A DNA stretch of 64,000 bases from Polynucleobacter sp. MWH-Berg-3C6. Its GTDB lineage: Bacteria > Pseudomonadota > Gammaproteobacteria > Burkholderiales > Burkholderiaceae. Location of the stretch: NCBI RefSeq assembly GCF_018881855.1, contig NZ_JACVPN010000002.1, forward strand, positions 1-64,000, in the 5' to 3' direction. A model generated the notes under the pieces. That model had not been told where the DNA came from, ran no database searches, and was given only the letters and a program-made list of their open reading frames with translations. Both the position numbers and the translations under genes were made by a program. This document shows, piece by piece, positions 34,442 to 44,267 of this stretch (positions within the stretch are counted from its first letter, which is position 1; each line of letters opens with the position of its first letter).

Positions 34442-36229
34442 CTAGAACTGCTCTACCTCTAGCGCATTAGTAGAATGGCCGCTTTCAATGATGGAAGTTG
34501 CTAAAGCCCCAGCCTGTGGCAATAAATTCTCAGCAAAGAATCGTGCTGTAGCAATCTTAGCGCTATAAAAAGCAGGATCGCCATCACGCAAACGCTCTGC
34601 TGCTAAGAGGCTACGCGCCATTTGCCACGCACCCAGCACCAAACCAGACAAGCGCAGATACGCAAAGCTGCCGGCATACACTGCCTTGGTATCGCTCTTG
34701 GCATTTGCCACGATATAGGCGACAGCTTCTTCAAATGCAGCACGTCCGATAGCTAGCTGCTTGAGTACTGACTTAGCATCCGCTGAACCGCTGGCTGCCA
34801 ATACTTTTTCCGTTTCTGTAATTTTCTCTACAAATAGTTTTGCAGTAGCGCCGCCATCACGTACGGTTTTTCTACCGATTAAGTCGTTCGCTTGAATAGC
34901 AGTAGTGCCCTCATAAATGGTCAAGATGCGAGCATCGCGGTAATGTTGTGCAGCGCCGGTCTCTTCAATAAATCCCATGCCGCCATGTACTTGCACACCT
35001 AGGCTGGCAACCTCAATCGACATCTCAGTTGAGAAGCCTTTCACAATCGGCACCAAGAACTCATATATCGCTTGATTAGCTTTGCGCTGTGCTTCATCAG
35101 GAGCCGCATGCTGGGCATCATAAGCAGCCGCAGCGTAATAGGCCAATGCACGAGAAGCCTCTGTATAGGCACGCATGGTCATCAACATGCGCTTGACATC
35201 GGGCTGATGAATAATCGCCACTGGACCGGGGGATCCAGCCAGATCACGACTTTGAACGCGATCCTTTGCATACTGCACTGCCTTTTGATAGGCACGCTCA
35301 GCAACAGCAATGCCTTGCATGCCTACTGCGAAGCGAGCTGCATTCATCATTACAAACATATATTCTAGGCCGCGATTCTCTTCGCCTACCAGGTAGCCAA
35401 TCGCTCCGCTATGATCACCAAACTGTAAGACCGCTGTTGGACTCGCCTTAATTCCTAATTTATGTTCGATCGACACGCAATGCACATCATTGCGCTCTCC
35501 CAAAGAGCCATCAGCATTGACTAGGAACTTCGGAACTACAAACAAAGAGATTCCCTTTACGCCTTCTGGTGCATCTGGAGTTCTAGCCAAGACTAAGTGG
35601 ACAATATTCTTAGCCATATCATGCTCACCATAGGTGATATAGATTTTGGTACCAAAGATTTTGTAGCTGCTATCACTCTGAGGTACTGCTTTAGAGCGGA
35701 CCATCGATAAATCAGAGCCAGCCTGTGGCTCGGTTAAGCACATGGAGCCAGTCCACTCACCCGAAATCATATTCGGTACGTATTGCTCTTGAATCTCTGG
35801 GCTAGCAGCAGTTAATAAAGCCTCAATCGCACCATCTGTCAGCATGGGGCACAAAGCAAAAGACAAGCTTGCTGAATGCACCATTTCAAAACAGGCAGTC
35901 GCAATTAATTTTGGCAGGCCTTGACCACCAAACTCGGCGGGATGTACTACACCCTGCCAACCAGCAGCAGCAAATTGCTCAAAGGCTTCTTTAAAACCAG
36001 GGGTTGTCGTAACGACACCGTCTTTCCAAGAACTTGGATTTTGATCGCCTGGCCAATTCAGTGGAGCAACAACGTCTTGATTGAATTTTGCAGACTCTTC
36101 CAGAATTGCTGGCGCTAAATCAACATCAGCGCCTGCTTCAGCGTAAGAAGGATAAGCAACAACATCCGATAGCCCAGCCAATTCATTCATCACAAACAAC
36201 ATGTCTTTTACTGGGGCTGCGTATGGCAT
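34442..36229 (-). CDS. Acyl-CoA dehydrogenase with C-terminal extension (DmdC-like subfamily)
   Basis: The FAD enzyme oxidises acyl-CoA to enoyl-CoA and passes electrons to ETF. The 595-residue protein is longer than the 380-400 of classical members because of an extra N-terminus and a C-terminal domain. This is the layout of the subfamily that includes 3-methylmercaptopropionyl-CoA dehydrogenase. Visible motifs are CLTEPQAGSDLS (FAD/substrate), KIYITYGEHD, a GMQGIAVAERAYQKAVQYA helix and ILTIYEGTTAIQ with the likely catalytic Glu. etfA and etfB lie directly upstream on the same strand, with the ligase beyond. The substrate chain is not deducible. Confidence 0.9.
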   Translation of the reverse strand: MPYAAPVKDMLFVMNELAGLSDVVAYPSYAEAGADVDLAPAILEESAKFNQDVVAPLNWPGDQNPSSWKDGVVTTTPGFKEAFEQFAAAGWQGVVHPAEFGGQGLPKLIATACFEMVHSASLSFALCPMLTDGAIEALLTAASPEIQEQYVPNMISGEWTGSMCLTEPQAGSDLSMVRSKAVPQSDSSYKIFGTKIYITYGEHDMAKNIVHLVLARTPDAPEGVKGISLFVVPKFLVNADGSLGERNDVHCVSIEHKLGIKASPTAVLQFGDHSGAIGYLVGEENRGLEYMFVMMNAARFAVGMQGIAVAERAYQKAVQYAKDRVQSRDLAGSPGPVAIIHQPDVKRMLMTMRAYTEASRALAYYAAAAYDAQHAAPDEAQRKANQAIYEFLVPIVKGFSTEMSIEVASLGVQVHGGMGFIEETGAAQHYRDARILTIYEGTTAIQANDLIGRKTVRDGGATAKLFVEKITETEKVLAASGSADAKSVLKQLAIGRAAFEEAVAYIVANAKSDTKAVYAGSFAYLRLSGLVLGAWQMARSLLAAERLRDGDPAFYSAKIATARFFAENLLPQAGALATSIIESGHSTNALEVEQF

Positions 36230-36269
36230 TACTACTCCTCTTTATTCACGTGCACTATTTCAGTTGCCT

Positions 36270-37205
36270 TTAACTCAGCGCTTTAGTTAATTCAGGAACT
36301 GCTGTGTTGAGATCAGCCACTAAACCGTAATCTGCAACACTAAAGATTGGAGCCTCTGGATCTTTATTGATTGCAACAATCACTTTAGAGTCCTTCATGC
36401 CTGCTAAATGCTGAATCGCACCAGAGATGCCCACTGCAATATAGAGCTGTGGAGCCACAATCTTTCCAGTTTGACCGACCTGGTAATCATTCGGAACATA
36501 GCCTGCATCCACCGCAGCACGTGAAGCGCCTAAAGCAGCGCCCAGCTTATCAGCCAATGGAGCGATGAGCTCTTGATACTTCTCTCCAGAACCCAAACCG
36601 CGACCACCCGAAACAATGATCTTGGCAGCAGTTAATTCTGGACGATCAGACTTTGTTAATTCACGACCAACAAATGATGAAGAAGTTTGACTATCAGCAG
36701 CAGCTTGTTTTTCAATGCTAGCTGCGCCGCCATTAGCAGCTACCGGATCAAAACCAGTAGTACGCACTGTGATGACCTTTACAGCATCCGCAGACTGTAC
36801 AGTAGCAATCGCATTGCCAGCGTAGATTGGGCGCTCAAAAGTATCAGGAGAAATTACTTTGGTGATATCCGATAACTGAGCAACATCTAACTTTGCAGCA
36901 ACACGGGGTAACACGTTCTTACCATTGGCAGTAGCTGGAGCTAATATATGGCTATAGTTCTTAGCAATAGAAAGAATCTGCGCAGCCAAAGGCTCGGCCA
37001 ATTGATCTGCCAGATTAGCTGCATCAATTTGAATCACCTTACGCACGCCTGCAATTTGCGCAGCTACTTGTGCAGCTACATCAGATTGGTTGCCGGCAAC
37101 CAGGATATCTACCTCGGGAGAGCACTGCAAAGCCGCTGCTACAGCATTTAAAGTGGCAACCTTTAAAGATTGATTGTCGTGTTCGGCAATAACAAGAGCA
37201 GCCAT
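36270..37205 (-). CDS. etfA: Electron transfer flavoprotein, alpha subunit
   Basis: EtfA binds the redox FAD and transfers electrons from acyl-CoA dehydrogenases to ETF-quinone oxidoreductase. The 311-residue protein has the N-terminal domain ([23 protein letters not shown]) and the C-terminal FAD domain: [42 protein letters not shown] and [19 protein letters not shown]. Its ATG directly follows the etfB stop (TAA ATG). The dehydrogenase partner is next downstream. Confidence 0.97.
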   Translation of the reverse strand: MAALVIAEHDNQSLKVATLNAVAAALQCSPEVDILVAGNQSDVAAQVAAQIAGVRKVIQIDAANLADQLAEPLAAQILSIAKNYSHILAPATANGKNVLPRVAAKLDVAQLSDITKVISPDTFERPIYAGNAIATVQSADAVKVITVRTTGFDPVAANGGAASIEKQAAADSQTSSSFVGRELTKSDRPELTAAKIIVSGGRGLGSGEKYQELIAPLADKLGAALGASRAAVDAGYVPNDYQVGQTGKIVAPQLYIAVGISGAIQHLAGMKDSKVIVAINKDPEAPIFSVADYGLVADLNTAVPELTKALS

Positions 37206-37955
37206 TTAGATCACCTTCGCTTCATTTTTTAATTTATCAACAAGGGCTGCTACATCGGCAACCATCACGCCCGCACTTCGCTTGGGTGGATCTTCAACCT
37301 TCAGAGTTTTAAGGCGCGGAGCGATATCTACACCCAAATCCTCGGACTTCATAATATCGATTGTCTTTTTCTTAGCCTTCATGATATTTGGCAGGGTCAC
37401 ATAGCGTGGCTCATTCAGACGCAAGTCAGTAGTAATCACGGCCGGCAAAGTTAGAGCAATGGTTTCTAGGCCGCCATCTACTTCACGCGTCACGGTAGCC
37501 TTGCCATCCGCTATGACTACTTTAGAAGCAAAAGTAGCTTGCGGAATATCTAAAAGACTAGCCAACATCTGACCGGTTTGATTGCTATCGTCATCAATTG
37601 CTTGCTTACCAAGAATAATAATTTGTGCCTGTTCTTTTTCGGAGAGGGCTTTAAGAATCTTAGCTACTGCCAATGGTTGCAATTCAGCATCAGACTCAAC
37701 CAAGATTGCACGATCAGCGCCGATAGCTAAGGCAGTACGCAGTGTTTCTTGACACTGAGTTACACCCGCACTAACCACTATCACTTCAGTAGCAATACCA
37801 GCCTCTTTGAGACGCACTGCTTCTTCAACTGCAATTTCATCAAAAGGATTCATACTCATTTTGACGTTCGCAAGATCGACACCTGAACCATCTGACTTAA
37901 CCCGAATTTTGACGTTGTAATCAACAACTCGCTTTACTGCAACTAAGATCTTCAT
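37206..37955 (-). CDS. etfB: Electron transfer flavoprotein, beta subunit
   Basis: EtfB binds AMP and stabilises the ETF heterodimer. The 249-residue protein starts [20 protein letters not shown], has [19 protein letters not shown] and ends with the recognition-loop region ([28 protein letters not shown], where the dehydrogenase docks). etfA follows immediately. The AMP-ligase gene lies 76 bases upstream. Confidence 0.97.
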   Translation of the reverse strand: MKILVAVKRVVDYNVKIRVKSDGSGVDLANVKMSMNPFDEIAVEEAVRLKEAGIATEVIVVSAGVTQCQETLRTALAIGADRAILVESDAELQPLAVAKILKALSEKEQAQIIILGKQAIDDDSNQTGQMLASLLDIPQATFASKVVIADGKATVTREVDGGLETIALTLPAVITTDLRLNEPRYVTLPNIMKAKKKTIDIMKSEDLGVDIAPRLKTLKVEDPPKRSAGVMVADVAALVDKLKNEAKVI

Positions 37956-38031
37956 TTGGAATTCTCAATATTGATAAAAATTTGCCGCTATTTGTTTAAC
38001 TTCTTATTTTATCCGCCCCAGCCTTCAGAAA

Positions 38032-39687
38032 CTAGACATCAATAGCAGTGGCAGAGCCAGCTTGCTTTCGCAGTTCAAACTTCTGGATTTTTCCAGTTGA
38101 AGTCTTGGGTAGCTCTCCAAAGACAATCGCCTTGGGCACCTTAAATCCAGCTAAATGCTGCTTGCAATGAGCAATGATGTCCGCGGGAGTGACCTCAACC
38201 CCTTGCTTGATTTCCAAGAAGGCGCAGGGTGTTTCACCCCATTTTGGATCAGGCTTAGCAACTACCGCTGCCGCAAGCACTGCAGGGTGACGATATAAAA
38301 CATCCTCAACTTCAATAGAAGAAATATTTTCTCCCCCGGAAATAATGATGTCCTTACTGCGATCTTTAATCTTCACATAGCCATCTGGGTTCATGACCGC
38401 CAGATCGCCCGAATGAAACCAGCCGCCTTCAAAGGCTTCTTTGGTAGCCTTCTCATTCTTGAGGTAGCCCTTCATAGCGATATTGCCTTTGAACATAATC
38501 TCGCCCATTGTTTCACCATCAGCAGGAACGGGCTTCATTGTTTCGGGATCGAGCACATCGATTGCTTGCTGCAGGTGATATCGGGCGCCTTGACGCGCAT
38601 TCAAACGAGCACGTTCACCAATATCCAATTCATCCCATTCATCTTGTTTCACACAAATTGCAGCAGGACCATATGTCTCCGTCAGGCCATATACATGGGT
38701 TAAATCAAACCCGAGCTTTTCCATACCTTCGATAATAGAAGCTGGGGGTGCAGCGCCTGCAATCAGACCCTTTACACCAGCAGGTACGCCTACCTTCATC
38801 TCATCTGGGGCATTGACCAAGAGATTATGAACAATCGGCGCAGCGCAGTAATGGGTGACACCATACGCTTTAATTGCGTTAAAAATATGTTGTGCATCTA
38901 CGCGGCGCAAGCAGACATTAATGCCAGCGCGAGCGGCAATAGTCCAGGGGAAACACCAGCCGTTGCAATGGAACATCGGCAAGGTCCACAAATACACTGG
39001 ATGCTTATTCATATCCCAATCAAGTACATTGGAGATGGCATTGATTGCAGCGCCACGATGGTGATACACCACGCCCTTAGGATTTCCGGTAGTGCCAGAG
39101 GTGTAGTTAAGACAAATCGCCTGCCATTCATCTGCAGGCACCTGCCAGGCAAATTTTGGATCGCCTTCGGCCAGCAATTGTTCGTAGGTCAGTTTTCCTA
39201 GCTTCTCACCTGCTACATCGAATTCCGTTTCCTCTACGTCGATAACCAAGATGTCACGACCACTTTCTTTCTTGGCAATCTCTAATGCTTTTTTCATCAC
39301 CGCTGAGAATTCTGGATCAACGATGACTACTTTAGCCTCACCGTGGTTCAACATAAACGCAATCGATTCAGAATCAAGGCGAGTATTTAAAGCATTTAAT
39401 ACAGCACCAGCCATCGGAATACCAAAATGGGCCTCGACCATAGGCGGCGTATTTGGCAACATCACCGCGACTGTATCTCCGAGTCCAATGCCATGCTTTT
39501 GTAAGGCACTCGCAAGGCGACGGCAACGCTCATCCGTTTGCCGCCAAGTTTGACGTAATTTCCCATGAATGATGGCTGTCTTAAGTGGATAAATCTGGGC
39601 TGAACGCTCCAAGAAGAGCAGCGGAGTTATAGGGGTAAAGTTCGCTGAAGTGCGATCTAAACCCTGTTCATAAATATTTGCCATCAT
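38032..39687 (-). CDS. AMP-forming acyl-CoA synthetase (DmdB-like)
   Basis: The enzyme activates a carboxylic acid to its CoA thioester via an acyl-adenylate. The 551-residue ANL-family protein has the core motifs in order: YTSGTTGNPKGV (ATP loop), LTETYG, GWFHSGDLA and the C-terminal hinge and lysine PKTSTGKIQK. Overall it resembles medium-chain or methylmercaptopropionate ligases of the FadD/DmdB type rather than acetyl-CoA synthetase. Together with etfBA and the long acyl-CoA dehydrogenase it forms a likely activation-plus-oxidation unit. Two adjacent ATG codons (39687 and 39684) are possible starts. Confidence 0.9.
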   Translation of the reverse strand: MMANIYEQGLDRTSANFTPITPLLFLERSAQIYPLKTAIIHGKLRQTWRQTDERCRRLASALQKHGIGLGDTVAVMLPNTPPMVEAHFGIPMAGAVLNALNTRLDSESIAFMLNHGEAKVVIVDPEFSAVMKKALEIAKKESGRDILVIDVEETEFDVAGEKLGKLTYEQLLAEGDPKFAWQVPADEWQAICLNYTSGTTGNPKGVVYHHRGAAINAISNVLDWDMNKHPVYLWTLPMFHCNGWCFPWTIAARAGINVCLRRVDAQHIFNAIKAYGVTHYCAAPIVHNLLVNAPDEMKVGVPAGVKGLIAGAAPPASIIEGMEKLGFDLTHVYGLTETYGPAAICVKQDEWDELDIGERARLNARQGARYHLQQAIDVLDPETMKPVPADGETMGEIMFKGNIAMKGYLKNEKATKEAFEGGWFHSGDLAVMNPDGYVKIKDRSKDIIISGGENISSIEVEDVLYRHPAVLAAAVVAKPDPKWGETPCAFLEIKQGVEVTPADIIAHCKQHLAGFKVPKAIVFGELPKTSTGKIQKFELRKQAGSATAIDV

Positions 39688-39726
39688 GCACTTTCAATAA
39701 CAGTTTTTTAATTCAATTGGTATGAC

Positions 39727-40647
39727 TTAAAGATCAGCCAATGCCTTGACGTGAGCCACCACACTTCGACCTAATGCAGAGAGGTTGTATCCACCCTCAA
39801 GGCAACTCACAATGCGATTTTGTGAGTAGTCTTTTGCAATTTCTTTAAGACGCTTAGTAATCCAAACATAATCATCCTCAACTAAACCCATTTGGCCTAA
39901 GTCATCTTCACGATGGGCATCAAACCCAGCAGAAATAATGATGAGCTCGGGCTCAAAGTTACGCAGCGCCGGTAACCAACGCTCCTCCACAATAGAGCGC
40001 ACCACATCACCACGGGTGGATGCTGGTAATGGCACATTCACCATATTGTCCGAAGAATCTAGGCCGCTATAGGGATAAAAGGGATGCTGGAAAAAACTGC
40101 ACATCATCACATGAGGATCATTAAAGAATGCAGCCTCCGTACCATTACCGTGATGCACGTCAAAATCAATGATGGCAACGCGCTCAATACCATAGGCTTC
40201 TTGCGCGTAACGAGCTGCAATTGCAACGTTATCAAATAAACAAAAGCCCATGGAACGGGTTGGCTCAGCATGGTGACCAGGCGGTCTTACAGCACAGAAG
40301 ACATTTTCGACCTCGCCCTTCATCACTGCATCAACCCCTGCAATTGCAGCGCCCGCTGCACGCAATGATGCTCTATAGGTATGAGGGTTCATAATGGTGT
40401 CACCATCAAGCATGAAGTAGCCGCTTTCTGGCGCACGGTCCCTCACAAATGCGACATGGTCTGGGCTATGAACTAATTCCAATTGATCTTCAGTGGCCAG
40501 GGGGGCATCCAAATGATGGAGGAAACGATCTACGCCACTGCGGATCAATTGATCATTGATCGCCTGAATACGTTCGGGGCACTCTGGATGGTGGCCTCCC
40601 ATCTCATGTTTTAGAAAGTCTGGATGAGTTATGTATCCTGTTGTCAT
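39727..40647 (-). CDS. Histone-deacetylase-fold amidohydrolase
   Basis: Bacterial members deacetylate polyamines, acetoin-related or other acetylated amines. The 306-residue protein has the fold signatures: HPECPERIQAI near the start, RPPGHHAEPTRSMGFCLFDN with the catalytic His pair H125-H126, and a zinc site from D163 and H165 (DFDVHHGNGT) and D243 (SAGFDAHRED). The ending GGYNLSAL carries the usual late motif. It is upstream of the acyl-CoA ligase on the same strand (39-base gap), so may be co-transcribed. The substrate is unknown. Confidence 0.92.
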   Translation of the reverse strand: MTTGYITHPDFLKHEMGGHHPECPERIQAINDQLIRSGVDRFLHHLDAPLATEDQLELVHSPDHVAFVRDRAPESGYFMLDGDTIMNPHTYRASLRAAGAAIAGVDAVMKGEVENVFCAVRPPGHHAEPTRSMGFCLFDNVAIAARYAQEAYGIERVAIIDFDVHHGNGTEAAFFNDPHVMMCSFFQHPFYPYSGLDSSDNMVNVPLPASTRGDVVRSIVEERWLPALRNFEPELIIISAGFDAHREDDLGQMGLVEDDYVWITKRLKEIAKDYSQNRIVSCLEGGYNLSALGRSVVAHVKALADL

Positions 40648-40730
40648 TACTCTTAACCCTTAATAGCAAAACTCTTATTTTTATAATCTAATTAAACGTG
40701 TTTATTTCTGGAAAATCCACCAAAGCGCAC

Positions 40731-41984
40731 ATGAGCCTTCGCGTCTCCTCCTTATTACTGGCCCTCACTCTTGCTGGCTGCTCTAGCACGCCCACACAAC
40801 CAACAAAGCCAGAACAACCCATCGTAAACCAAGCTGACGATACGGTCGCTGAAGCACGATTTAGCCAAAACTTGAATGAATTACTAAGCCAAGTCTCTCA
40901 AACCCAAGAAATACCGCTACAAAGCTTAGAATCAGGCTTTCTAGATGCTAAAACGATTCCATCTATACGCAAATTGGTATTACCCCCATCGGGTACTTTT
41001 AAGAAAAATTGGTTGGCATACCGTAAGCGCTTCATTGAACCAGTCCGCCTAAAAGCAGGAAAAGCCTTTTGGGAAGAAAACCGGGCATTTTTAAGCCAAG
41101 TAGAGCAAGATTCCGGGGTTCCGGCTGAGATCATTGTTGCCATTATTGGTATTGAGACCATTTATGGGCGCCAGACAGGTAATTTTCGAGTAAAAGATGT
41201 CCTCGCCACCCTAGCCTTTAGCTACCCTGAGACGCCCAATAAGCCAGCCCGCGAGCAGCTCTTTAAAGACCAACTAAAAGAACTCATTCTTTTATGCTGG
41301 ACCGAAGCTGGCGGTAAGCTGCCGGCAAAAAACAATACTCAAGGCGTCAACAACGCTCGCTTTAGTGCCTGTCTCAATCAAAATAGCTCCTATGCTGGTG
41401 CTATTGGCTTACCGCAATTTATGCCCAGCAGTATTCGTAGCTTTGCAGTTGATGGTGATGGCGATGGAAAAATTGATTTAAAGCAGAGTCCCAAAGATGC
41501 CATTGCTAGTGTTGGCAACTTCATGAAAAAGCATGGCTGGCAAAGTGGCATGCCCATTTCTTTTCCAGTTCAACCCAATGGCATTGAGGCTGCCAAAGAA
41601 CTGGCTGATGGACAGCCACAACTAAAGCATACAGTTCAAGAGTTAATTGAAAAAGGAATTTTGGCTAAACAGCAAGGGGATTTGCAAAGTGGTGGCGTTG
41701 AACCCAGTAGTAAAGCATTTATTGTTGATCTACCCTATCCCGACAAGGATGACTCAGATCAAGTCCAATATTTTGTAGGCTTAAATAATTTCCTGACAAT
41801 TGTTCAATACAACCGCAGTTATTTCTATGCACAAAGTGTTGCTGAGTTTGCGGAAGCTTTGGGATACAAGAATCAAAGTGTAGTGCCAGCAGAAAATACT
41901 GTTAAAACAATGGGCACTAAAAGCGCTAATGAAAAAACGAAGTCTAAAAAAACGAGCGCAAAGAAAAAGCCTAAAGTAAATTAA
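40731..41984 (+). CDS. mltB: Membrane-bound lytic murein transglycosylase B
   Basis: MltB cleaves peptidoglycan glycan strands with formation of 1,6-anhydroMurNAc ends. With the ATG at 40731 the protein has a lipoprotein signal with lipobox LTLAGC (Cys17) and 417 residues; a GTG at 40698 would place extra residues before the signal and is rejected. Catalytic Glu142 is in AIIGIETIYGRQTG. A calcium-binding EF-hand-like loop (DGDGDGKIDL) and the GAIGLPQFMPSS motif follow. The C-terminus is an unusual Lys-rich tail of about 25 residues. The stop overlaps that of convergent cysM. Confidence 0.95.
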   Translation: MSLRVSSLLLALTLAGCSSTPTQPTKPEQPIVNQADDTVAEARFSQNLNELLSQVSQTQEIPLQSLESGFLDAKTIPSIRKLVLPPSGTFKKNWLAYRKRFIEPVRLKAGKAFWEENRAFLSQVEQDSGVPAEIIVAIIGIETIYGRQTGNFRVKDVLATLAFSYPETPNKPAREQLFKDQLKELILLCWTEAGGKLPAKNNTQGVNNARFSACLNQNSSYAGAIGLPQFMPSSIRSFAVDGDGDGKIDLKQSPKDAIASVGNFMKKHGWQSGMPISFPVQPNGIEAAKELADGQPQLKHTVQELIEKGILAKQQGDLQSGGVEPSSKAFIVDLPYPDKDDSDQVQYFVGLNNFLTIVQYNRSYFYAQSVAEFAEALGYKNQSVVPAENTVKTMGTKSANEKTKSKKTSAKKKPKVN

Positions 41985-42892
41985 GCTGGGAACACACCGG
42001 TAGATAGATAGCGATCACCACGATCGCAAACAATAAAGACAATTGTGGCGTTCTCAACCTGCCGTGCAATGCGCAGAGCCACTTCTAAAGCGCCACCAGC
42101 CGATATGCCGCAGAAGATGCCCTCTTCAGCTGCCAAGCGGCGAGCCATCTCTTCTGCATCGGCTTGCGTGACATATTCAATACGATCTACTCTATCGCCC
42201 TGGTAAATCTTCGGCAGATACTCTGGAGCCCATTTACGGATTCCTGGAATTTGTGAACCCTCTTCAGGCTGTGCACCAATAATCTGAATGGCGGGATTCA
42301 TTGACTTGAGATAAGTCGAGACGCCGGTAATCGTTCCAGTAGTGCCCATCGCAGAAACAAAATGGGTGACTTGACCATCAGTATCGCGCCAAATCTCTGG
42401 ACCGGTGGTTTCAATATGAGCCCGTGGATTATCTGGATTGGCAAACTGATCTAATAATCTACCGCGCCCCTCTCGTTGTAGTTGGAGAGCATAATCTCGC
42501 GCAAACTCCATGCCACCAGTAGCGGCTGTCAGAATCAATTCAGCGCCATAAGCAGCCATACTTTGACGACGCTCAATACTTTGATTCTCTGGCATGACTA
42601 ATACCATCTTATAACCTAACATCGCAGCCGTCATCGCCAAAGCAATGCCGGTGTTGCCACTAGTTGCTTCAATCAAGGTATCGCCAGGTTTAATTTCGCC
42701 ACGCTCTTGCGCACGCATGATCATCGACAGCGCAGGTCGGTCTTTCACCGACCCGGCTGGATTGTTTCCTTCAAGCTTACCCAAAATCACATTATTGCGA
42801 GCTGAATTCTCAACTCCAGGAATGCGTTGTAACTGAACCAAAGGCGTATTGCCTACAGTTTGTGAAATAGTCAGGTAAGAAGGTTTGCTCAT
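41981..42892 (-). CDS. cysM: Cysteine synthase B
   Basis: CysM makes cysteine from O-acetylserine and sulfide or thiosulfate with PLP. The 303-residue protein has the PLP lysine K50 in NPAGSVKDRPA, the ATSGNTGIALA substrate loop, the phosphate loop GTTGTITG and a late GISAGGALEVALR. The length and the VGNTPLVQLQRIPG opening favour CysM over CysK. Confidence 0.95.
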   Translation of the reverse strand: MSKPSYLTISQTVGNTPLVQLQRIPGVENSARNNVILGKLEGNNPAGSVKDRPALSMIMRAQERGEIKPGDTLIEATSGNTGIALAMTAAMLGYKMVLVMPENQSIERRQSMAAYGAELILTAATGGMEFARDYALQLQREGRGRLLDQFANPDNPRAHIETTGPEIWRDTDGQVTHFVSAMGTTGTITGVSTYLKSMNPAIQIIGAQPEEGSQIPGIRKWAPEYLPKIYQGDRVDRIEYVTQADAEEMARRLAAEEGIFCGISAGGALEVALRIARQVENATIVFIVCDRGDRYLSTGVFPA

Positions 42893-42933
42893 AAAGCCAT
42901 TTTAGCCATAAGCCCACCTACACGCGAAAGGGT

Positions 42934-43362
42934 TTAATTTCGGCGGCCTGCTCCCGCACGCTCCGGCTGATGGCGATGACTATTTTGATTACGAGAATGA
43001 CGTCTGCCAGAGGGGCCACCTTCCTTCTGAGTTCTACCATTGGGCTCCCGAAAAGAGCCTGGAGCCTCAATTGTTAAACCGTTATCAACCATCTTTTCGA
43101 CGGATTTCATGCCAATGCCGCGAACTCGTTTCTGTAAGTCATTGGCATCTTGAAAATGGCCACCATCCAAACGCTCAGCAATAATGGTTTTTGCCTTGGA
43201 TGGCCCAATTCCTTTAATACTCTCTAACTCTGATTGAGTGGCAGTATTCACATTGATTGGAGATGCAATGGCAACGCCCAGGGCGGAAACTGCCAGCACT
43301 GCAGCAAGCGCAGTAGATCTCACTAAACCAGTTAAGACACTAATATTTAAATATCGACTCAT
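42934..43362 (-). CDS. ComEA-like helix-hairpin-helix DNA-binding protein with basic tail
   Basis: ComEA-type proteins bind incoming DNA in the periplasm during natural uptake. The 142-residue protein has an N-terminal signal or anchor (LAAVLAVSALGVAIASP, residues about 18-34) and tandem HhH motifs (INVNTATQSELESIKGIGPSKAKTII, then LQKRVRGIGMKSVEKMV). A 38-residue tail rich in Arg, Gly, Asn, Gln and His follows, which is unusual. A ribosome site GGAGAA precedes the ATG. It stands alone, downstream of an unknown membrane pair and upstream of cysM. Confidence 0.82.
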   Translation of the reverse strand: MSRYLNISVLTGLVRSTALAAVLAVSALGVAIASPINVNTATQSELESIKGIGPSKAKTIIAERLDGGHFQDANDLQKRVRGIGMKSVEKMVDNGLTIEAPGSFREPNGRTQKEGGPSGRRHSRNQNSHRHQPERAGAGRRN

Positions 43363-43484
43363 ACGTTCTCCAGTAGTAAATAAAAATCCACGGACACAAA
43401 GTGCGCGTGGATTAGTTAAAACGAATAAAGAGAATGAATGATGACAATATTTTGGTGATTACAGGCGAATAAAATCAGGCCTAC

Positions 43485-44267
43485 TTAACTGACGATTCCC
43501 TTAAGGCCTGTATAGATAGATGCCGCGGTCGTTCCTAGGGCCACAACTGTTCCCCCATGCTCTTGCAGGGTTTTCATAAGTCCAAAGACAGCCTGAATAG
43601 AAACACCATCTGCAGATTTAGTTGACGCCGCCTTAATTAGTGCATTGATGACGCCTTCTTGGCGACGCCTTTCCTTATTTGTATAAGCAACTCTACCAAG
43701 CAACATTCCAGTCAAAAAGCTGAAGGCAATACTTGCAGAATATTCGAGAACCTCTCTCAATTCAAATAGGTTCTGTGGCCATACGGGCGAATGATCGACC
43801 AAGCTAGTAATCCAGCTCATACCAATCACTGATGCAATCGCCAAAAACACCACGCCAATGAACCAAGGGAAAAGCTTATGCGCATGAACCTTAAATAAAA
43901 AATAGGCAAAAGGTAATGGAACAATCATAGAAATGATACGTAGATAGATCATCTTAGTGTCATAAACCACTGCAATTAACCAATGTGCTACCAGAAGTAA
44001 AAGTAATGGCACGATCAAATAAAGAGCAATATCTTTTGCCCAGGCGAACAAAGGCCTATTGGCGAGTTGCTGATTTCGCTCCTCCAATAAGTACTCAAGC
44101 TCAGCAATCCTAAGCTCATTAACTTCTTGATTAGGGATTGCAGCCAACTGCCCTTCTAGGCTAGCAATCTTAGCCATCATTGGTTTAAAGAGATGTAGAT
44201 CACGAGTACAAGTCTTGCAGACGTGAGCCTCTTCTGAAACTTCAGATAGGCAATATGGACAATTCAT
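43485..44267 (-). CDS. Membrane protein with N-terminal zinc ribbon, unknown function
   Basis: I do not recognise a named family. The 260-residue protein starts with a zinc ribbon (CPYC at 3-6 and CKTC at 17-20), followed by a coiled-coil of about 40 residues (MAKIASLEGQLAAIPNQEVNELRIAELEYLLEERNQQL). About five hydrophobic helices span residues 75-200, and a soluble C-terminal helix bundle ends in a small glycine-rich hydrophobic segment. The ATG overlaps the preceding stop (TAATG), so it is coupled to the secreted protein gene at 44267-44704. The pair may form an envelope unit; the role is unknown. Confidence 0.7.
   Translation of the reverse strand: MNCPYCLSEVSEEAHVCKTCTRDLHLFKPMMAKIASLEGQLAAIPNQEVNELRIAELEYLLEERNQQLANRPLFAWAKDIALYLIVPLLLLLVAHWLIAVVYDTKMIYLRIISMIVPLPFAYFLFKVHAHKLFPWFIGVVFLAIASVIGMSWITSLVDHSPVWPQNLFELREVLEYSASIAFSFLTGMLLGRVAYTNKERRRQEGVINALIKAASTKSADGVSIQAVFGLMKTLQEHGGTVVALGTTAASIYTGLKGIVS

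Noticed and set aside
38827..39201. 124-codon open frame opposite the acyl-CoA ligase
   Set aside because: It is antisense to a well-conserved ANL enzyme and has no recognisable protein pattern or ribosome site.
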